Shown: positions 51,870 to 60,892 of the stretch, in pieces
How the letters are laid out: each line of letters starts with the position of its first letter
Numbering within the stretch: the first letter of the stretch is position 1
NCBI RefSeq assembly: GCF_001625015.1
Contig: NZ_LVWJ02000014.1
Span: 1,922,001-1,986,000 of the forward strand
Direction of reading: 5' to 3'
DNA: 64,000 nucleotides
Source of the DNA: Lewinella sp. 4G2
GTDB lineage: Bacteria > Bacteroidota > Bacteroidia > Chitinophagales > Saprospiraceae
The notes under the pieces: model-generated
The model's database searches: none
Told to the model about the DNA's origin: nothing
The model's input: the letters and a program-made list of their open reading frames with translations, nothing else
Translations under genes and position numbers: made by a program

Positions 51870-52769
51870 ATGAAGGCAGTTTTTCAATTGGCACTTACGT
51901 TGGCACTCTGTGTCTCCGCAACGCTTTCCGCACAGGTCCCAGGGCCTACCGGTAGCAACCCCAACAGTATTTCCCTCCCCGGCCAGGGCGACCCCACTGA
52001 CCCCGCCAACGATCAGTTCCTGACGCCCGTCAACGACATCGTTGAGCGCACTATGGTCAACGAACGCAAGATCTTGGCCTACGAACACGTACGGGAAGCT
52101 GACCTCATGTGGTCCAAGCGGATCTTCCGCGTGCTGGACGTGCGGGAAAAGATCAATATGCCCTTCGCTAACCCGGAGCGCCCGCTGATCACCGTACTAT
52201 TGGAAGCCGCCGATAGCAACAAAATCCAACTGTACGACCCCATCAGTGACGCTTTCAAAGTGCCCCTGAAAGACGCTGACCGCGCCGCACTCGCCGGTGG
52301 TATCGATACCGTCGAAGTAATTGATGAGGACTTCAACATCACCTACGAGCCCATCGCTCGTGAGTTGAATCCCGAAGACATCCGCCGCTACCGTATCCAG
52401 GAGATTTGGTTCTTCGATAAGGAGAGCAGCACCATGCAGGTACGCATCCTCGGTATCGCCCCACTGAAGAATCAGTTTGACGAGATGGGTAACTTACTTT
52501 ACGAACTGCCCATGTTCTGGGTCTACTACCCCGGTGCCCGCCAGATGTTGGCCAACGAAGAAGCTTACGCTTTCGGAAACGACGCCGCTAACCGTAGCTG
52601 GGAGGACGTATTCGAAGCCCGCTACTTCAACAGCTACATCATTAAGGAAAGTAACGTACTCGATCGCCGGATCGATAACTACCTCACTTCCGGCCGTGAG
52701 CGCCTCCTCGAAGCCGAGCGCATCAAGCAGGAGATCTTCAACTACGAGCAGGATCTTTGGAGCTACTAA
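51870..52769 (+). CDS. gldN: Gliding motility/T9SS ring protein GldN
   Basis: 299 residues with signal peptide MKAVFQLALTLALCVSATLSAQ. The mature part matches GldN/PorN: DIVERTMVNERKILAYEHVREADLMWSKRIFRVLDVREKINMPFANPERPL, YRIQEIWFFDKESSTMQVRILGIAPL, FWVYYPGARQMLANEEAYAFGNDAANRSWEDVFEARYFNSYIIKESNV. GldN forms the periplasmic ring with lipoprotein GldK that GldM touches. Since gldK is missing here, the partner must be encoded elsewhere. Confidence 0.96.
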   Translation: MKAVFQLALTLALCVSATLSAQVPGPTGSNPNSISLPGQGDPTDPANDQFLTPVNDIVERTMVNERKILAYEHVREADLMWSKRIFRVLDVREKINMPFANPERPLITVLLEAADSNKIQLYDPISDAFKVPLKDADRAALAGGIDTVEVIDEDFNITYEPIARELNPEDIRRYRIQEIWFFDKESSTMQVRILGIAPLKNQFDEMGNLLYELPMFWVYYPGARQMLANEEAYAFGNDAANRSWEDVFEARYFNSYIIKESNVLDRRIDNYLTSGRERLLEAERIKQEIFNYEQDLWSY

Positions 52770-52804
52770 GGAGTACCGGATAGCTACTATCTGATCTTCG
52801 ATTC

Positions 52805-52843
52805 AAAAATGCACCTTTCGCTTTCTGCGGGAGGTGCATTTTT
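52805..52843 (+). terminator. Terminator after gldN
   Basis: AAAAATGCACCT (52805-52816) pairs with AGGTGCATTTTT (52832-52843); perfect 12-bp stem with T-run. Confidence 0.9.
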
Positions 52844-52974
52844 CGTTGGTGGGCTATCGTTTCACTGGGCTTGTCCGAAAATCATGATTTGAGCTAGTTG
52901 TCTGGCTAGTCCGCTAGTTCTTTCCCTGGAGAGCACCTGGCAATTGCTACATTGTAGCTTAAAGTTGCTCATCA

Positions 52975-54753
52975 ATGATCTCAAGGCTATTCGTACTCTG
53001 TTTGCTCCTTGCCAGTCTGTTCCAGTGCGCCTCCACGGAAGACATCTTACCACCGGGAATGGGAGAAGAGGAAATGGCCAGCGACCGTATTCGGCTAAAT
53101 CAGATGGGGATCTACCCTAACTCAACGCTTCGCTTCAGCATCATCGCATGGGAGGGCACGACGGATACGCTGCCGGATGGCCAACCCGCCCCCGTAGCGG
53201 AAGAACCCGCCGCCTGGTACGTTACCGCGGAAGAGGGCAAGGTTATCATTGCGGATGGTCAGGTGGGTGAACTAATGGATTGGTCCGAACTAGGTGGGGT
53301 GAAGGCCTGGTACGTAGAAACCCCCGCTCCGGCCGAGGGAAGCTACCGAATCTACGTGCCGGGAGTGGGCTACTCCCACGAGTTCGACGTGCGGGAAGGT
53401 GTCTACCGGAAAGCCTTGTTGGGTTCCATGCATTCCAATTACCTACAACGGATGAGTATTGACCTTCCCGAAGAATTCGCTGGCCCCTACGCCCGCAAGG
53501 CTGGTCATCCGGATACCCGGGTAAAGTTCCACCCTTCATCGGGCCGGACGGGCTACACCTCCAGCCCCGGCGGCTGGTACGATGCGGGGGACTACGGCAA
53601 GTACGTCCTCAACGCCTCCTTCCCCCTGGCGCAATACCTTACCCTGCGGGAGGACGCCGGCCTGCAGATCCGGGAAGGTGATCTGCAAGTTCCCGAACGC
53701 ACCAACGGGGTAGAGGACTACCTCGATGAACTCCGCTACGAATTGGATTGGCTCCTGACCATGCAGGACCGCGACGGCGGGATGTTCCACAAGTTGACGA
53801 CTCTGAACTTCGATAAGATGATCATGCCGGAGGAAACGACGGAGCAGCGGTACATCATCGGGAAATCCACCGAAGCCACCCTCAATTTTGCCGCAGCCGC
53901 CGCCCAGGCAAGTCGCGTATGGACGGATGTAGACGATAAGTACGCGGCTACACTCCTAAAGGCATCAATAAGAGCTTATACCTGGGCCGTCGAAAACCCG
54001 GAGATGGGTTTTACTAACCCGGAAGACGTCACCACCGGCCAGTACGGGGATACGGACTGGAGTAGTGAACGGGCTTTCGCAGCAGCCGAATTGTACATCA
54101 CGACGGGGGAGGAAAAGTACCTCGACGCATTTATGGCTGATTACCCCGGCGACCCGTTCCGAGCGGGCGGCGGCTGGAAGACCTTCATGGGGCAGATGGC
54201 GCTCTTTACCCTTACGCGCTTTCCTGACGGGGTGCCCGCTGAAGTCTACGACCGGGCGAAGGCAGACATTCTTACCACGGCGGATAGCCTCGTTGCCGAA
54301 GCTGAACGGCTACCCTTTCATCAACCAATATCCGTCTTTAACTGGGGGAGTAATTCAGACGTCCTCAACGCAGCCATGCTGGTGGCCACTGCCAATCGCC
54401 TGGACCCTAAACCCGAATACCGGGATATGATCCAAGCATCCGTAGACTATGTTCTTGGCCACAACGCAGTCGGTTACAGTTACGTAACGGGCTTCGGTGA
54501 CCGGACGCCAATGTTCATCCACCACCGGCCCAGTATTGCGGATGACGTCGCTGAGCCTTTCCCCGGCTTTCTTTCGGGCGGCCCGAACCCCAAACAGCAG
54601 GATGCTGCCTGGGCCACTTACCCCGCCCGCGCCGCCCCCATGCAGAGCTGGACCGATCAGGAAGGAAGTTACGCAAGCAACGAGATCTGCCTGAATTGGA
54701 ATGCCCCCCTCACTTACGTGCTTGGTTACCTGGAAGCGCTTAATAATCGCTAG
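52975..54753 (+). CDS. Glycoside hydrolase family 9, lipoprotein
   Basis: 592 residues. Signal MISRLFVLCLLLASLFQC gives lipidation at Cys18. An Ig-like N-terminal domain (IRLNQMGIYPNSTLRFSIIAW, about 40-150) is followed by the GH9 (alpha/alpha)6 barrel with GGWYDAGDYGKYVLN (catalytic Asp pair), WGSNSDVLNAAMLVA, YVLGHNAVGYSYVTGFG, HHRPS and SYASNEICLNWNAPLTYVLGYLEAL with the catalytic Glu. GH9 enzymes cleave beta-1,4-glucans or related glycans. Lipid anchoring puts it on the envelope; the preferred glycan is unknown. Confidence 0.94.
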   Translation: MISRLFVLCLLLASLFQCASTEDILPPGMGEEEMASDRIRLNQMGIYPNSTLRFSIIAWEGTTDTLPDGQPAPVAEEPAAWYVTAEEGKVIIADGQVGELMDWSELGGVKAWYVETPAPAEGSYRIYVPGVGYSHEFDVREGVYRKALLGSMHSNYLQRMSIDLPEEFAGPYARKAGHPDTRVKFHPSSGRTGYTSSPGGWYDAGDYGKYVLNASFPLAQYLTLREDAGLQIREGDLQVPERTNGVEDYLDELRYELDWLLTMQDRDGGMFHKLTTLNFDKMIMPEETTEQRYIIGKSTEATLNFAAAAAQASRVWTDVDDKYAATLLKASIRAYTWAVENPEMGFTNPEDVTTGQYGDTDWSSERAFAAAELYITTGEEKYLDAFMADYPGDPFRAGGGWKTFMGQMALFTLTRFPDGVPAEVYDRAKADILTTADSLVAEAERLPFHQPISVFNWGSNSDVLNAAMLVATANRLDPKPEYRDMIQASVDYVLGHNAVGYSYVTGFGDRTPMFIHHRPSIADDVAEPFPGFLSGGPNPKQQDAAWATYPARAAPMQSWTDQEGSYASNEICLNWNAPLTYVLGYLEALNNR

Positions 54754-54774
54754 CTTACCGAAAGGGCAAGTGTT

Positions 54775-55032
54775 CTAGCTCGCCCAATCACCCCCCGCGC
54801 CTTCGTAAATGGCGTAGGCGGCCAGGGCTGCTTTTAGTAGCAGGGCCAGGAACTCAAGCCAGGGCCGGCGTTCGGCTACCTCCTCAATCCGCTTAGTCGG
54901 GCTGATTGGGTAGAAGACGAATACGACCAACAGATCGCGGATCCGTTCCCGTTCCGGTGGTTTATCGCTGCTTGGGTCCACTACTGGTGGCGTTGCTTTA
55001 GGTTCTTCGTACTGGGTTTGTTGGTTTTTCAT
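54775..55032 (-). CDS. Small membrane protein
   Basis: 85 residues from ATG 55032. Polar Pro-rich N-terminus (QQTQYEEPKATPPVVDPSSDK), then RIRDLLVVFVFYPISPTKRIEEVAERRPWLEFLALLLKAALAAYAIY with one or two membrane stretches. No family recognised. It converges on the GH9 gene, 22 bp apart. Confidence 0.5.
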   Translation of the reverse strand: MKNQQTQYEEPKATPPVVDPSSDKPPERERIRDLLVVFVFYPISPTKRIEEVAERRPWLEFLALLLKAALAAYAIYEGAGGDWAS

Positions 55033-55110
55033 GGTCGCGTGAATTTTACCAAAACTAAGGGTTAGGTCGGTCAGATCAAACAAAATGTTTTAATTTAACC
55101 ACAAATTGTT

Positions 55111-56322
55111 TTGAAAAGTTCCCGTATCACGTTTCCAAATGGCCGCGGCCAGGAGCTCTCCGCCCGCATCGAGCAGCCCGTCAATCGGGAACCCTTCGCC
55201 TGGGCGGTCTTCGCTCACTGCTTCACTTGCTCAAGCTCGTTGGCGGCGGTACGTAACATCAGCCGGGCGCTTAACCAGGCGGGTTTCGGCGTACTGCGGT
55301 TTGATTTCACTGGTTTAGGGAGTAGTGAGGGCGCTTTCGTAGATACCAACTTTACGACGAACATTTCGGACCTACTCGCCGCAGCGGAGTGGTTGGGCGA
55401 ACACTATTTGTCTCCCGCATTACTGGTAGGACACAGCTTGGGTGGGGCGGCCGTGCTGTGCGCAGCCCACCGTTTGAACTCGGTGAAAGCCGTCGCCACG
55501 ATCGGGGCTCCCTTTACTCCCGCCCACGTAAGTGACCACTTCAAGGAAGAATTGGCGACCATCGTTACGGAGGGGTCCGCCACCGTCGATATTGGAGGGC
55601 GGCCATTCCGAATTGCCAAACAATTCTTGGAAGACCTGGAGGCCCACCGCGTTGAGGAAAAGATCAAGGAATTGGATGCCGCCCTTCTCTTTTTGCACTC
55701 CCCGCAGGACCGGACGGTTCCCATCGAAGAGGCTGCCAAGTTGTACCAAGCCGCTCATCATCCGAAGTCTTTCGTTTCTCTGGATGGGGCCGACCATTTA
55801 CTATCCGAGGAAGCCGATGCGCATTACGCGGGTAACGTCATTGCAGGGTGGTCCGCCCGCTATATCATTGCACCTGCGGCAGCGCCCCTGCGCTCTAAGA
55901 AACAAGTAGCCGTCCGCCTCGGAGACGAAGGGTTTACGACGGAAGTGATGGTCCGCCAACACCAGTTAATTGCCGATGAGCCGGAGAAAATCGGAGGTAA
56001 CGATTACGGGCCGGGGCCCTACGAATTGGTATCCGCAGGTCTAGGCGCCTGTACGGCCATGACCATTCAAATGTACGCCCGCCGCAAAAAGTGGCCGGTG
56101 GAAGAGGTGGAAGTGCACATCGATCACCGCAAGGATTACCCGACGGACTTGCAGGAAGTGGAGGAAAAAGCCGGCAAGGTTGATCTATTCGAACGGACCA
56201 TCGTGCTGCGCGGGGACCTTACTGAGGAACAATTGCAACGCTTACTAGAAATCGCCGATCGCTGCCCAGTGCACCGGACACTCCACGAAGCGGTAACAGT
56301 TACGACGACGCTAAAGCGCTAA
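55111..56322 (+). CDS. Bifunctional alpha/beta hydrolase and OsmC-type protein
   Basis: 403 residues from TTG 55111; no ATG is near. The first 250 residues are an alpha/beta hydrolase (FAHCFTCSSSLAAVRNISRAL, VLRFDFTGLGSSEGAF, LLVGHSLGGAAVLCAAHRL, LLFLHSPQDRTVPIEEA, DHLLSEEADAHY). From about residue 270 an OsmC domain follows, with both cysteines (GLGACTAMTIQMYARRKKW, IADRCPVHRTLHEAV). OsmC proteins reduce organic hydroperoxides through that pair. The joint between the two domains, A-P-A-A-A-P at residues 254-259, is encoded exactly by a 17-mer repeat (55870-55886). The 3' end overlaps the convergent flavoprotein gene by 4 bp. Confidence 0.93.
   Translation: MKSSRITFPNGRGQELSARIEQPVNREPFAWAVFAHCFTCSSSLAAVRNISRALNQAGFGVLRFDFTGLGSSEGAFVDTNFTTNISDLLAAAEWLGEHYLSPALLVGHSLGGAAVLCAAHRLNSVKAVATIGAPFTPAHVSDHFKEELATIVTEGSATVDIGGRPFRIAKQFLEDLEAHRVEEKIKELDAALLFLHSPQDRTVPIEEAAKLYQAAHHPKSFVSLDGADHLLSEEADAHYAGNVIAGWSARYIIAPAAAPLRSKKQVAVRLGDEGFTTEVMVRQHQLIADEPEKIGGNDYGPGPYELVSAGLGACTAMTIQMYARRKKWPVEEVEVHIDHRKDYPTDLQEVEEKAGKVDLFERTIVLRGDLTEEQLQRLLEIADRCPVHRTLHEAVTVTTTLKR
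55870..55886 (+). repeat. 17-mer repeat (exact) at a domain junction
   Basis: GCACCTGCGGCAGCGCC encodes A-P-A-A-A-P between the hydrolase and OsmC domains. Confidence 0.9.
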
Positions 56323-57992
56323 ACCTCTGCCAGGTATTGGTGGACAAACTTGATCGCCATCGCCCCTTCCCCCACGGCCGAGGCAACGCGGTTCATGGCC
56401 CCGGAGCGAACGTCTCCCGCCGCGAAAATGCCGGGCTGGCAAGTTTCGAGCAGGTAGGGTGGCCGGTCGTGCGTCCAGGCCTTGCTGTTTTTGGCGGAGC
56501 TGGTGATGTCCCGCCCCGTAACGACGAAGCCCCGCTCGTCGGTCAGGATGCTGCCGCGCTCGATCCAATCGGTACGCGGACGGGCGCCGATGAAGATGAA
56601 AAGGGCATCAGCTTCAGCGGTAAAGGTTTCCTCCTTCTCTAAGTTCTGGATGAGCAGTTCCTCGATGTGATCGTCCTGGCCGCGCACTTCCTGGATTTCC
56701 CGAAAGCCGTGCACGGTAATGTTCGGCGTGGCGTCGATCTGATCGATCAGGTAGCTGGACATGCTGGAGGTGAGATTCGGTTTACGGATGAGGATGTGGA
56801 CCTCGTCGGCAAACTTGGAGAGATAGACAGCCCCCTGCCCGGCAGAATTGCCACCACCTACGACGTAGACTTTTTTGTTTTGGCAGGCTTTGGCCTCTGT
56901 CATGGCGGCTCCGTAGTAGACGCCGGCGCCGCTGAACTTATCCGCGCCCGTGGCGGGGAGTTTCCGGTACTGCACCCCGGTGGTAAGGATGACGGAACGG
57001 GTTTTAATTTCCGAGCCGTCGTCCAATGTCAGGATCTTGTAGGTATCCTGCACCCGAATATCTTCGACCGAACGAGGACTGACGATCTCCACCCCAAAGC
57101 GTAAGGTTTGGGCCATCGCCCGCCGGGTAAGTTCGGACCCAGATAGCCCGCTGGGGAAGCCGAGGTAATTCTCAATCCGACTACTCGAGCCAGCCTGGCC
57201 ACCGGGTGCGCGGGCTTCGATCAACAGGGTCTTGAGGCCCTCGGAACCGCCGTAGACGGCCGCCGCCATCCCGGAAGGGCCACCTCCGACGATCACTACG
57301 TCGTACAGGTCTTCGCTGGCCGTTGCGCTCATGCCCAGTTTCTCGGCGAGGTCGGGAAGCTTAGGGTCAGATAGGGAGGACCCGTCTTCAAGGATGACGA
57401 TGGGTAGGTTCTTGTGATCGCAGTTGTGTAACTCTAGTAGTTCCTTGCCTTTGTCGCTGGAGGCCTCTACCCACTGGTAAGGTTTCAGGTTGGCGGCCAG
57501 CCAGTCCTTGATGTTGTGGGACTTCGGCGAATACTGATAGCCCACCACCTGAATCCCCTGAAAGGAAGGGCGAAAGGTTAGCTTCCAGTCCTCGAGCAAT
57601 TCATCGAGCACGGGGTAGAGCTTCTCTTCCGGCGGGTCCCACGGCTTGAGGAGGTAGTAATCCAGCTGGACGTCGTTAATGGCCTTGATGGCGGCCTGGG
57701 TGTCGGAGTAGGCGGTTAGGAGCGCCCGTTTGGCTTTTGGGAAGAAGACCTTAGCCTTTTCCAGGAAGTCCACGCCCAACATCTCCGGCATCCGTTGGTC
57801 GGAAAGGTAAAGGGCTACGGTTTCGTTCTTTTTCTTGAGTTCCTCAATTGCTTCGAGCGCTTCGCTGGCACTCGTAGTGGAGATGATCCGGTAGTCCGCC
57901 TTGTAGTGACTCCGCAGGTCCCGTTTGAGGGAGCGGAGGACCTGGGGGTCGTCGTCCACGGAAATGATGATGGGTTTTTGCTGGTCAGCCAT
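56319..57992 (-). CDS. Response regulator fused to TrxR-like flavoprotein
   Basis: 557 residues. Receiver domain (1-130) with VDDD and phosphate-accepting Asp65 in YLSDQRMP; then a thioredoxin-like segment (about 145-225, GIQVVGYQYSPKSHNIKDWL) without a CxxC; then FAD (DVVIVGGGPSGMAAAVYG) and NAD(P)H (KVYVVGGGNSAGQGAVYLSKFADEV) Rossmann domains and the closing GIFAAGDVRSGAMNRVASAVGEGAMAI. The usual TrxR redox motif is missing (GAGVYYGAAM stands there), so it is not an ordinary thioredoxin reductase. It follows the histidine-kinase gene by 60 bp, which suggests redox activity switched by phosphorylation (inference). Confidence 0.92.
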   Translation of the reverse strand: MADQQKPIIISVDDDPQVLRSLKRDLRSHYKADYRIISTTSASEALEAIEELKKKNETVALYLSDQRMPEMLGVDFLEKAKVFFPKAKRALLTAYSDTQAAIKAINDVQLDYYLLKPWDPPEEKLYPVLDELLEDWKLTFRPSFQGIQVVGYQYSPKSHNIKDWLAANLKPYQWVEASSDKGKELLELHNCDHKNLPIVILEDGSSLSDPKLPDLAEKLGMSATASEDLYDVVIVGGGPSGMAAAVYGGSEGLKTLLIEARAPGGQAGSSSRIENYLGFPSGLSGSELTRRAMAQTLRFGVEIVSPRSVEDIRVQDTYKILTLDDGSEIKTRSVILTTGVQYRKLPATGADKFSGAGVYYGAAMTEAKACQNKKVYVVGGGNSAGQGAVYLSKFADEVHILIRKPNLTSSMSSYLIDQIDATPNITVHGFREIQEVRGQDDHIEELLIQNLEKEETFTAEADALFIFIGARPRTDWIERGSILTDERGFVVTGRDITSSAKNSKAWTHDRPPYLLETCQPGIFAAGDVRSGAMNRVASAVGEGAMAIKFVHQYLAEV

Positions 57993-58052
57993 GGGTTGGA
58001 TTAAAGGGAGGTAACGGTAAGAAATGGACTGTGCTGAAACGAATACCTAAAA

Positions 58053-59465
58053 CTACAAAGGGAAACATACCCGAAAGCAGGTCGAACCGGGCTTACTCTC
58101 CAACGAAACGGAACCTCCGTGGCGCTTGAGGACGCTGCGGACGATATCGAGGCCCATACCAGTGCCTTCCCCAATCCCCTTGGTGGTGAAGAAGGGCTCA
58201 AAGATCCGGCTTTGGATGTCCTCCGGTACGCCCGGTCCGTTGTCGGTGACGTCCACGCAGAGGTTATCTCTGCGGCGGTAGGTGCGGATGCCGATCTTTC
58301 CGGAGCCATCCTTGGCAACGGCGTCGAGTGCATTGGATATCAGGTTGGTCCAGACCTGGTTCAACTCGCCTTCCAGGACTTTGATGTTGGGGAGATCTTT
58401 ACCCAGCTCTTTTTTCAGTTTGACGTTGCCCTGCTTGAATTTAAACTTGAGCATCGTTACGGTGGACTTGATACCCTCGTGGATATCCTTGAACTCCATA
58501 CTGGCGTCATTGTCCATGTGGCTGTAGGTCTTGATCGAAGCGATCAATTCTGCAATGCGGGAGCTGGCGGTTTGGATTTCACCTACGAGGCCTTCGGTGG
58601 TGAGGTTGGTTTCAATCCACCAGATGACGGAACGGATGGCGTCTTCGGGGATGGCCTCCACGATGCGGTCCAGATGTTCCGTTTTAAAATCCCAGTCGAT
58701 AAAGGTGTCGATCACTTCGTCCGCATCGTCGATGCCGTGGTCTTCGAACCAGTCTTCCAGCTCGTCATTGCGGTCTTCACGTTCCAGTAAGCTGAGGTCG
58801 GAGGTGTCGGAGCAATTGCGGATCCGATCGAAGAGCACTTCGTTGACGACGTCCACGGATTCCGGGGTAGCGTTCATCGTCATCAGGCTCTTAAAGCGCT
58901 CCGGGGTCTGGCCCAGGTGACGGTGTAGTTCCTGACTGGAGCGGACGATGGCGGAGGCGGGGTTGTTCAGTTCGTGGGCGAGCCCGGCGCTCATCTTACC
59001 GAGGGCCAGTAGTTTTTCGTCCATCAGCCGCATGTTCTGGAAGTCGCGTACCCGGTCGGTCATAATACCCACGAAGCTCTGGACGAGGTCGTAACTGACG
59101 TTGACCATTTCCACGAACTGATCCTTATGAATGCGGAGTAGTTGAACGTTTTCCAGGGCGAGGCCTTCGGCGGAGGTCTTCTTCATGCGGCTGAAAGGGA
59201 GGATGCCCATTACGTAGGGGGCCTCCCAGACACCCATTTCTTTGTTGCGGCCATCCTGGATCCGGCGGATGAGGTAGCTTCCCTTTAGCATGATGTCCAT
59301 GTACTCTACGGGGGCGTCGTTTTCAAAGACGATTTCATCCTTATCAAAACAGACGAATTTGCTGTGCTCGATGAGCCACTCGAGGGAGGAATCCTCAAGG
59401 TGTTCGAACATGGGCATGGCCCGTAGCTGCTCGAGTAAATCACTGGGTTTTTCGCACTGGTACAT
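58053..59465 (-). CDS. Histidine kinase with cyclic-nucleotide-binding-like sensor domain
   Basis: 470 residues, no membrane helix, so cytoplasmic. The N-terminal cNMP-binding/CRP-like domain (about 10-135) has IVFENDAPVEYMDIMLKGSY and VMGILPFSRM in place of the usual phosphate cassette, so nucleotide binding is uncertain. The kinase core has the H-box GKMSAGLAHELNNPASAIVR, an N-box VWTNLISNALDAV, and VTDNGPGVPEDIQSRIFEPFFTTKGIGEGTGMGLDIVRSVLKRHGG. It precedes the response-regulator flavoprotein on the same strand, its probable partner. Confidence 0.93.
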   Translation of the reverse strand: MYQCEKPSDLLEQLRAMPMFEHLEDSSLEWLIEHSKFVCFDKDEIVFENDAPVEYMDIMLKGSYLIRRIQDGRNKEMGVWEAPYVMGILPFSRMKKTSAEGLALENVQLLRIHKDQFVEMVNVSYDLVQSFVGIMTDRVRDFQNMRLMDEKLLALGKMSAGLAHELNNPASAIVRSSQELHRHLGQTPERFKSLMTMNATPESVDVVNEVLFDRIRNCSDTSDLSLLEREDRNDELEDWFEDHGIDDADEVIDTFIDWDFKTEHLDRIVEAIPEDAIRSVIWWIETNLTTEGLVGEIQTASSRIAELIASIKTYSHMDNDASMEFKDIHEGIKSTVTMLKFKFKQGNVKLKKELGKDLPNIKVLEGELNQVWTNLISNALDAVAKDGSGKIGIRTYRRRDNLCVDVTDNGPGVPEDIQSRIFEPFFTTKGIGEGTGMGLDIVRSVLKRHGGSVSLESKPGSTCFRVCFPL

Positions 59466-59550
59466 GGTGATGGTTGTGGGGCTGGAACGCCACTGGCCCC
59501 CGATCGGTTCTATTCCCTTACCATTCGTACGAGGCTCGGCGGGGCTGCCG

Positions 59551-59559
59551 TATGTTTGT
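59551..59559 (+). promoter_or_regulatory. -7 box candidate (TATGTTTGT)
   Basis: TAnnTTTG form, about 17 bp before ATG 59576. Confidence 0.45.
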
Positions 59560-59575
59560 GGTTTAATCCACTAAT

Positions 59576-60052
59576 ATGGCGGCGACGACGCGTGGTTCTC
59601 ACTTCACTTTTGAAGCCCTTTGGTGGGGATTCACCATCGTATTGGCGGCGCTGATCCTGCTGCCCCTGTACACGAAGGTGCCAGAGTTCCCCTTTTTTCT
59701 GCCCAACTTCGTATACGTAGTGGTTGCCATTACGCTGACGCGTTACCTTTTCTTGCTGGACATCAGCTGGCTCCGGGATAAGCTTTACTTGCAGGCGGCC
59801 ATTACGCTGGCTTTGATTCCCCTCATTTTTTGGATGGGGCAGTGGTTTAATTACTTCATCATCCACTTCGACGAAAACGGGCCGGACGTCCTCGTCAAAC
59901 ACCTCCCCTGGGAGACCCGGACGATCATAGACAATTACATGCACGCCGAGTACCGGCTCTTTGGCGTTTGGGCCATCATGACGGCTGCCGTCATGCCGTT
60001 TCGGTTGCTTTATAATGCCTGGATACGGTATAAGGCGGGAGTGAGGAGTTGA
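59576..60052 (+). CDS. Conserved membrane protein, four helices
   Basis: 158 residues. Four hydrophobic helices (about 14-34, 42-62, 72-92, 128-150) with short loops; FLLDISWLRDKLYLQ and WGQWFNY-like GQWFNYFIIHFDENGPDVL lie between. No known family motif. Oriented toward trmD, 64 bp upstream of it. Confidence 0.75.
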   Translation: MAATTRGSHFTFEALWWGFTIVLAALILLPLYTKVPEFPFFLPNFVYVVVAITLTRYLFLLDISWLRDKLYLQAAITLALIPLIFWMGQWFNYFIIHFDENGPDVLVKHLPWETRTIIDNYMHAEYRLFGVWAIMTAAVMPFRLLYNAWIRYKAGVRS

Positions 60053-60116
60053 TCAGCTACCAAGTTTAAGCGTTTCTACTTCTCAATAGATAGGCATCCT
60101 CTTTAAAATTTACGCC

Positions 60117-60797
60117 GTGCACTTTGATATCATCACCGTCCTTCCCGAGCTGCTGCAGTCTCCACTTTCTCACAGCATCATGCAACGGGCGAAGGACAAG
60201 GAACTGCTAACGGTGGCGATTCACGACTTGCGGGAGTATGGCCTCGGCAAGCACCGGAGTACGGATGACTATCAGTTTGGGGGAGGCGCCGGCATGGTCA
60301 TGCGCTGTGAACCCCTAGCCGCCGCCATCGATGCGCTGAAGGCGACCCGTGAATACGACGAGATCATCTACCTCACCCCCGACGGGGAACAGTACAAGCA
60401 AACCCGGGCCAATCAACTCAGTTTGGGTAAGAACTTACTCCTGATCTGCGGCCACTACAAGGGCATTGATCAGCGTATTCGGGACACCTACGTGACGTTA
60501 GAAATTAGCATTGGCGATTATGTCCTGTCGGGTGGAGAGCTGGCCGCGGCCGTCCTGGTAGATTCTATCGGTCGCCTCCTTCCCGGTGTGCTCAACGATG
60601 AAACCAGTGCTTTGACCGATTCCTTCCAGGACGATATGCTCGCTCCCCCCGTCTATACCCGACCAGCCGAATGGCGCGGCCAACGCGTACCGGATATCCT
60701 CCTCGGCGGCAACTTCCCCAAGATCGAAGAATGGCGCGAAGCCCAGGCCGAGCAACGCACTCGCGACCGCCGACCTGATTTGCTAGGGGAAGAGTAA
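60117..60797 (+). CDS. trmD: tRNA (guanine37-N1)-methyltransferase
   Basis: 226 residues from GTG 60117 ([21 protein letters not shown]). TrmD methylates G37 of tRNAs next to the anticodon and prevents frameshifts. The SPOUT knot region is clear: [51 protein letters not shown], with the flexible linker and [29 protein letters not shown] catalytic C-terminal block. Normal length. Confidence 0.97.
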   Translation: MHFDIITVLPELLQSPLSHSIMQRAKDKELLTVAIHDLREYGLGKHRSTDDYQFGGGAGMVMRCEPLAAAIDALKATREYDEIIYLTPDGEQYKQTRANQLSLGKNLLLICGHYKGIDQRIRDTYVTLEISIGDYVLSGGELAAAVLVDSIGRLLPGVLNDETSALTDSFQDDMLAPPVYTRPAEWRGQRVPDILLGGNFPKIEEWREAQAEQRTRDRRPDLLGEE

Positions 60798-60892
60798 TAC
60801 CCATTAAAGGAACAGAATGATCCAAATTACTTGGGGCGGTTGGGAATCCAAAGCACCACCACGAAGTAGCAGCGAAGCTAAAGCACCAAAAC

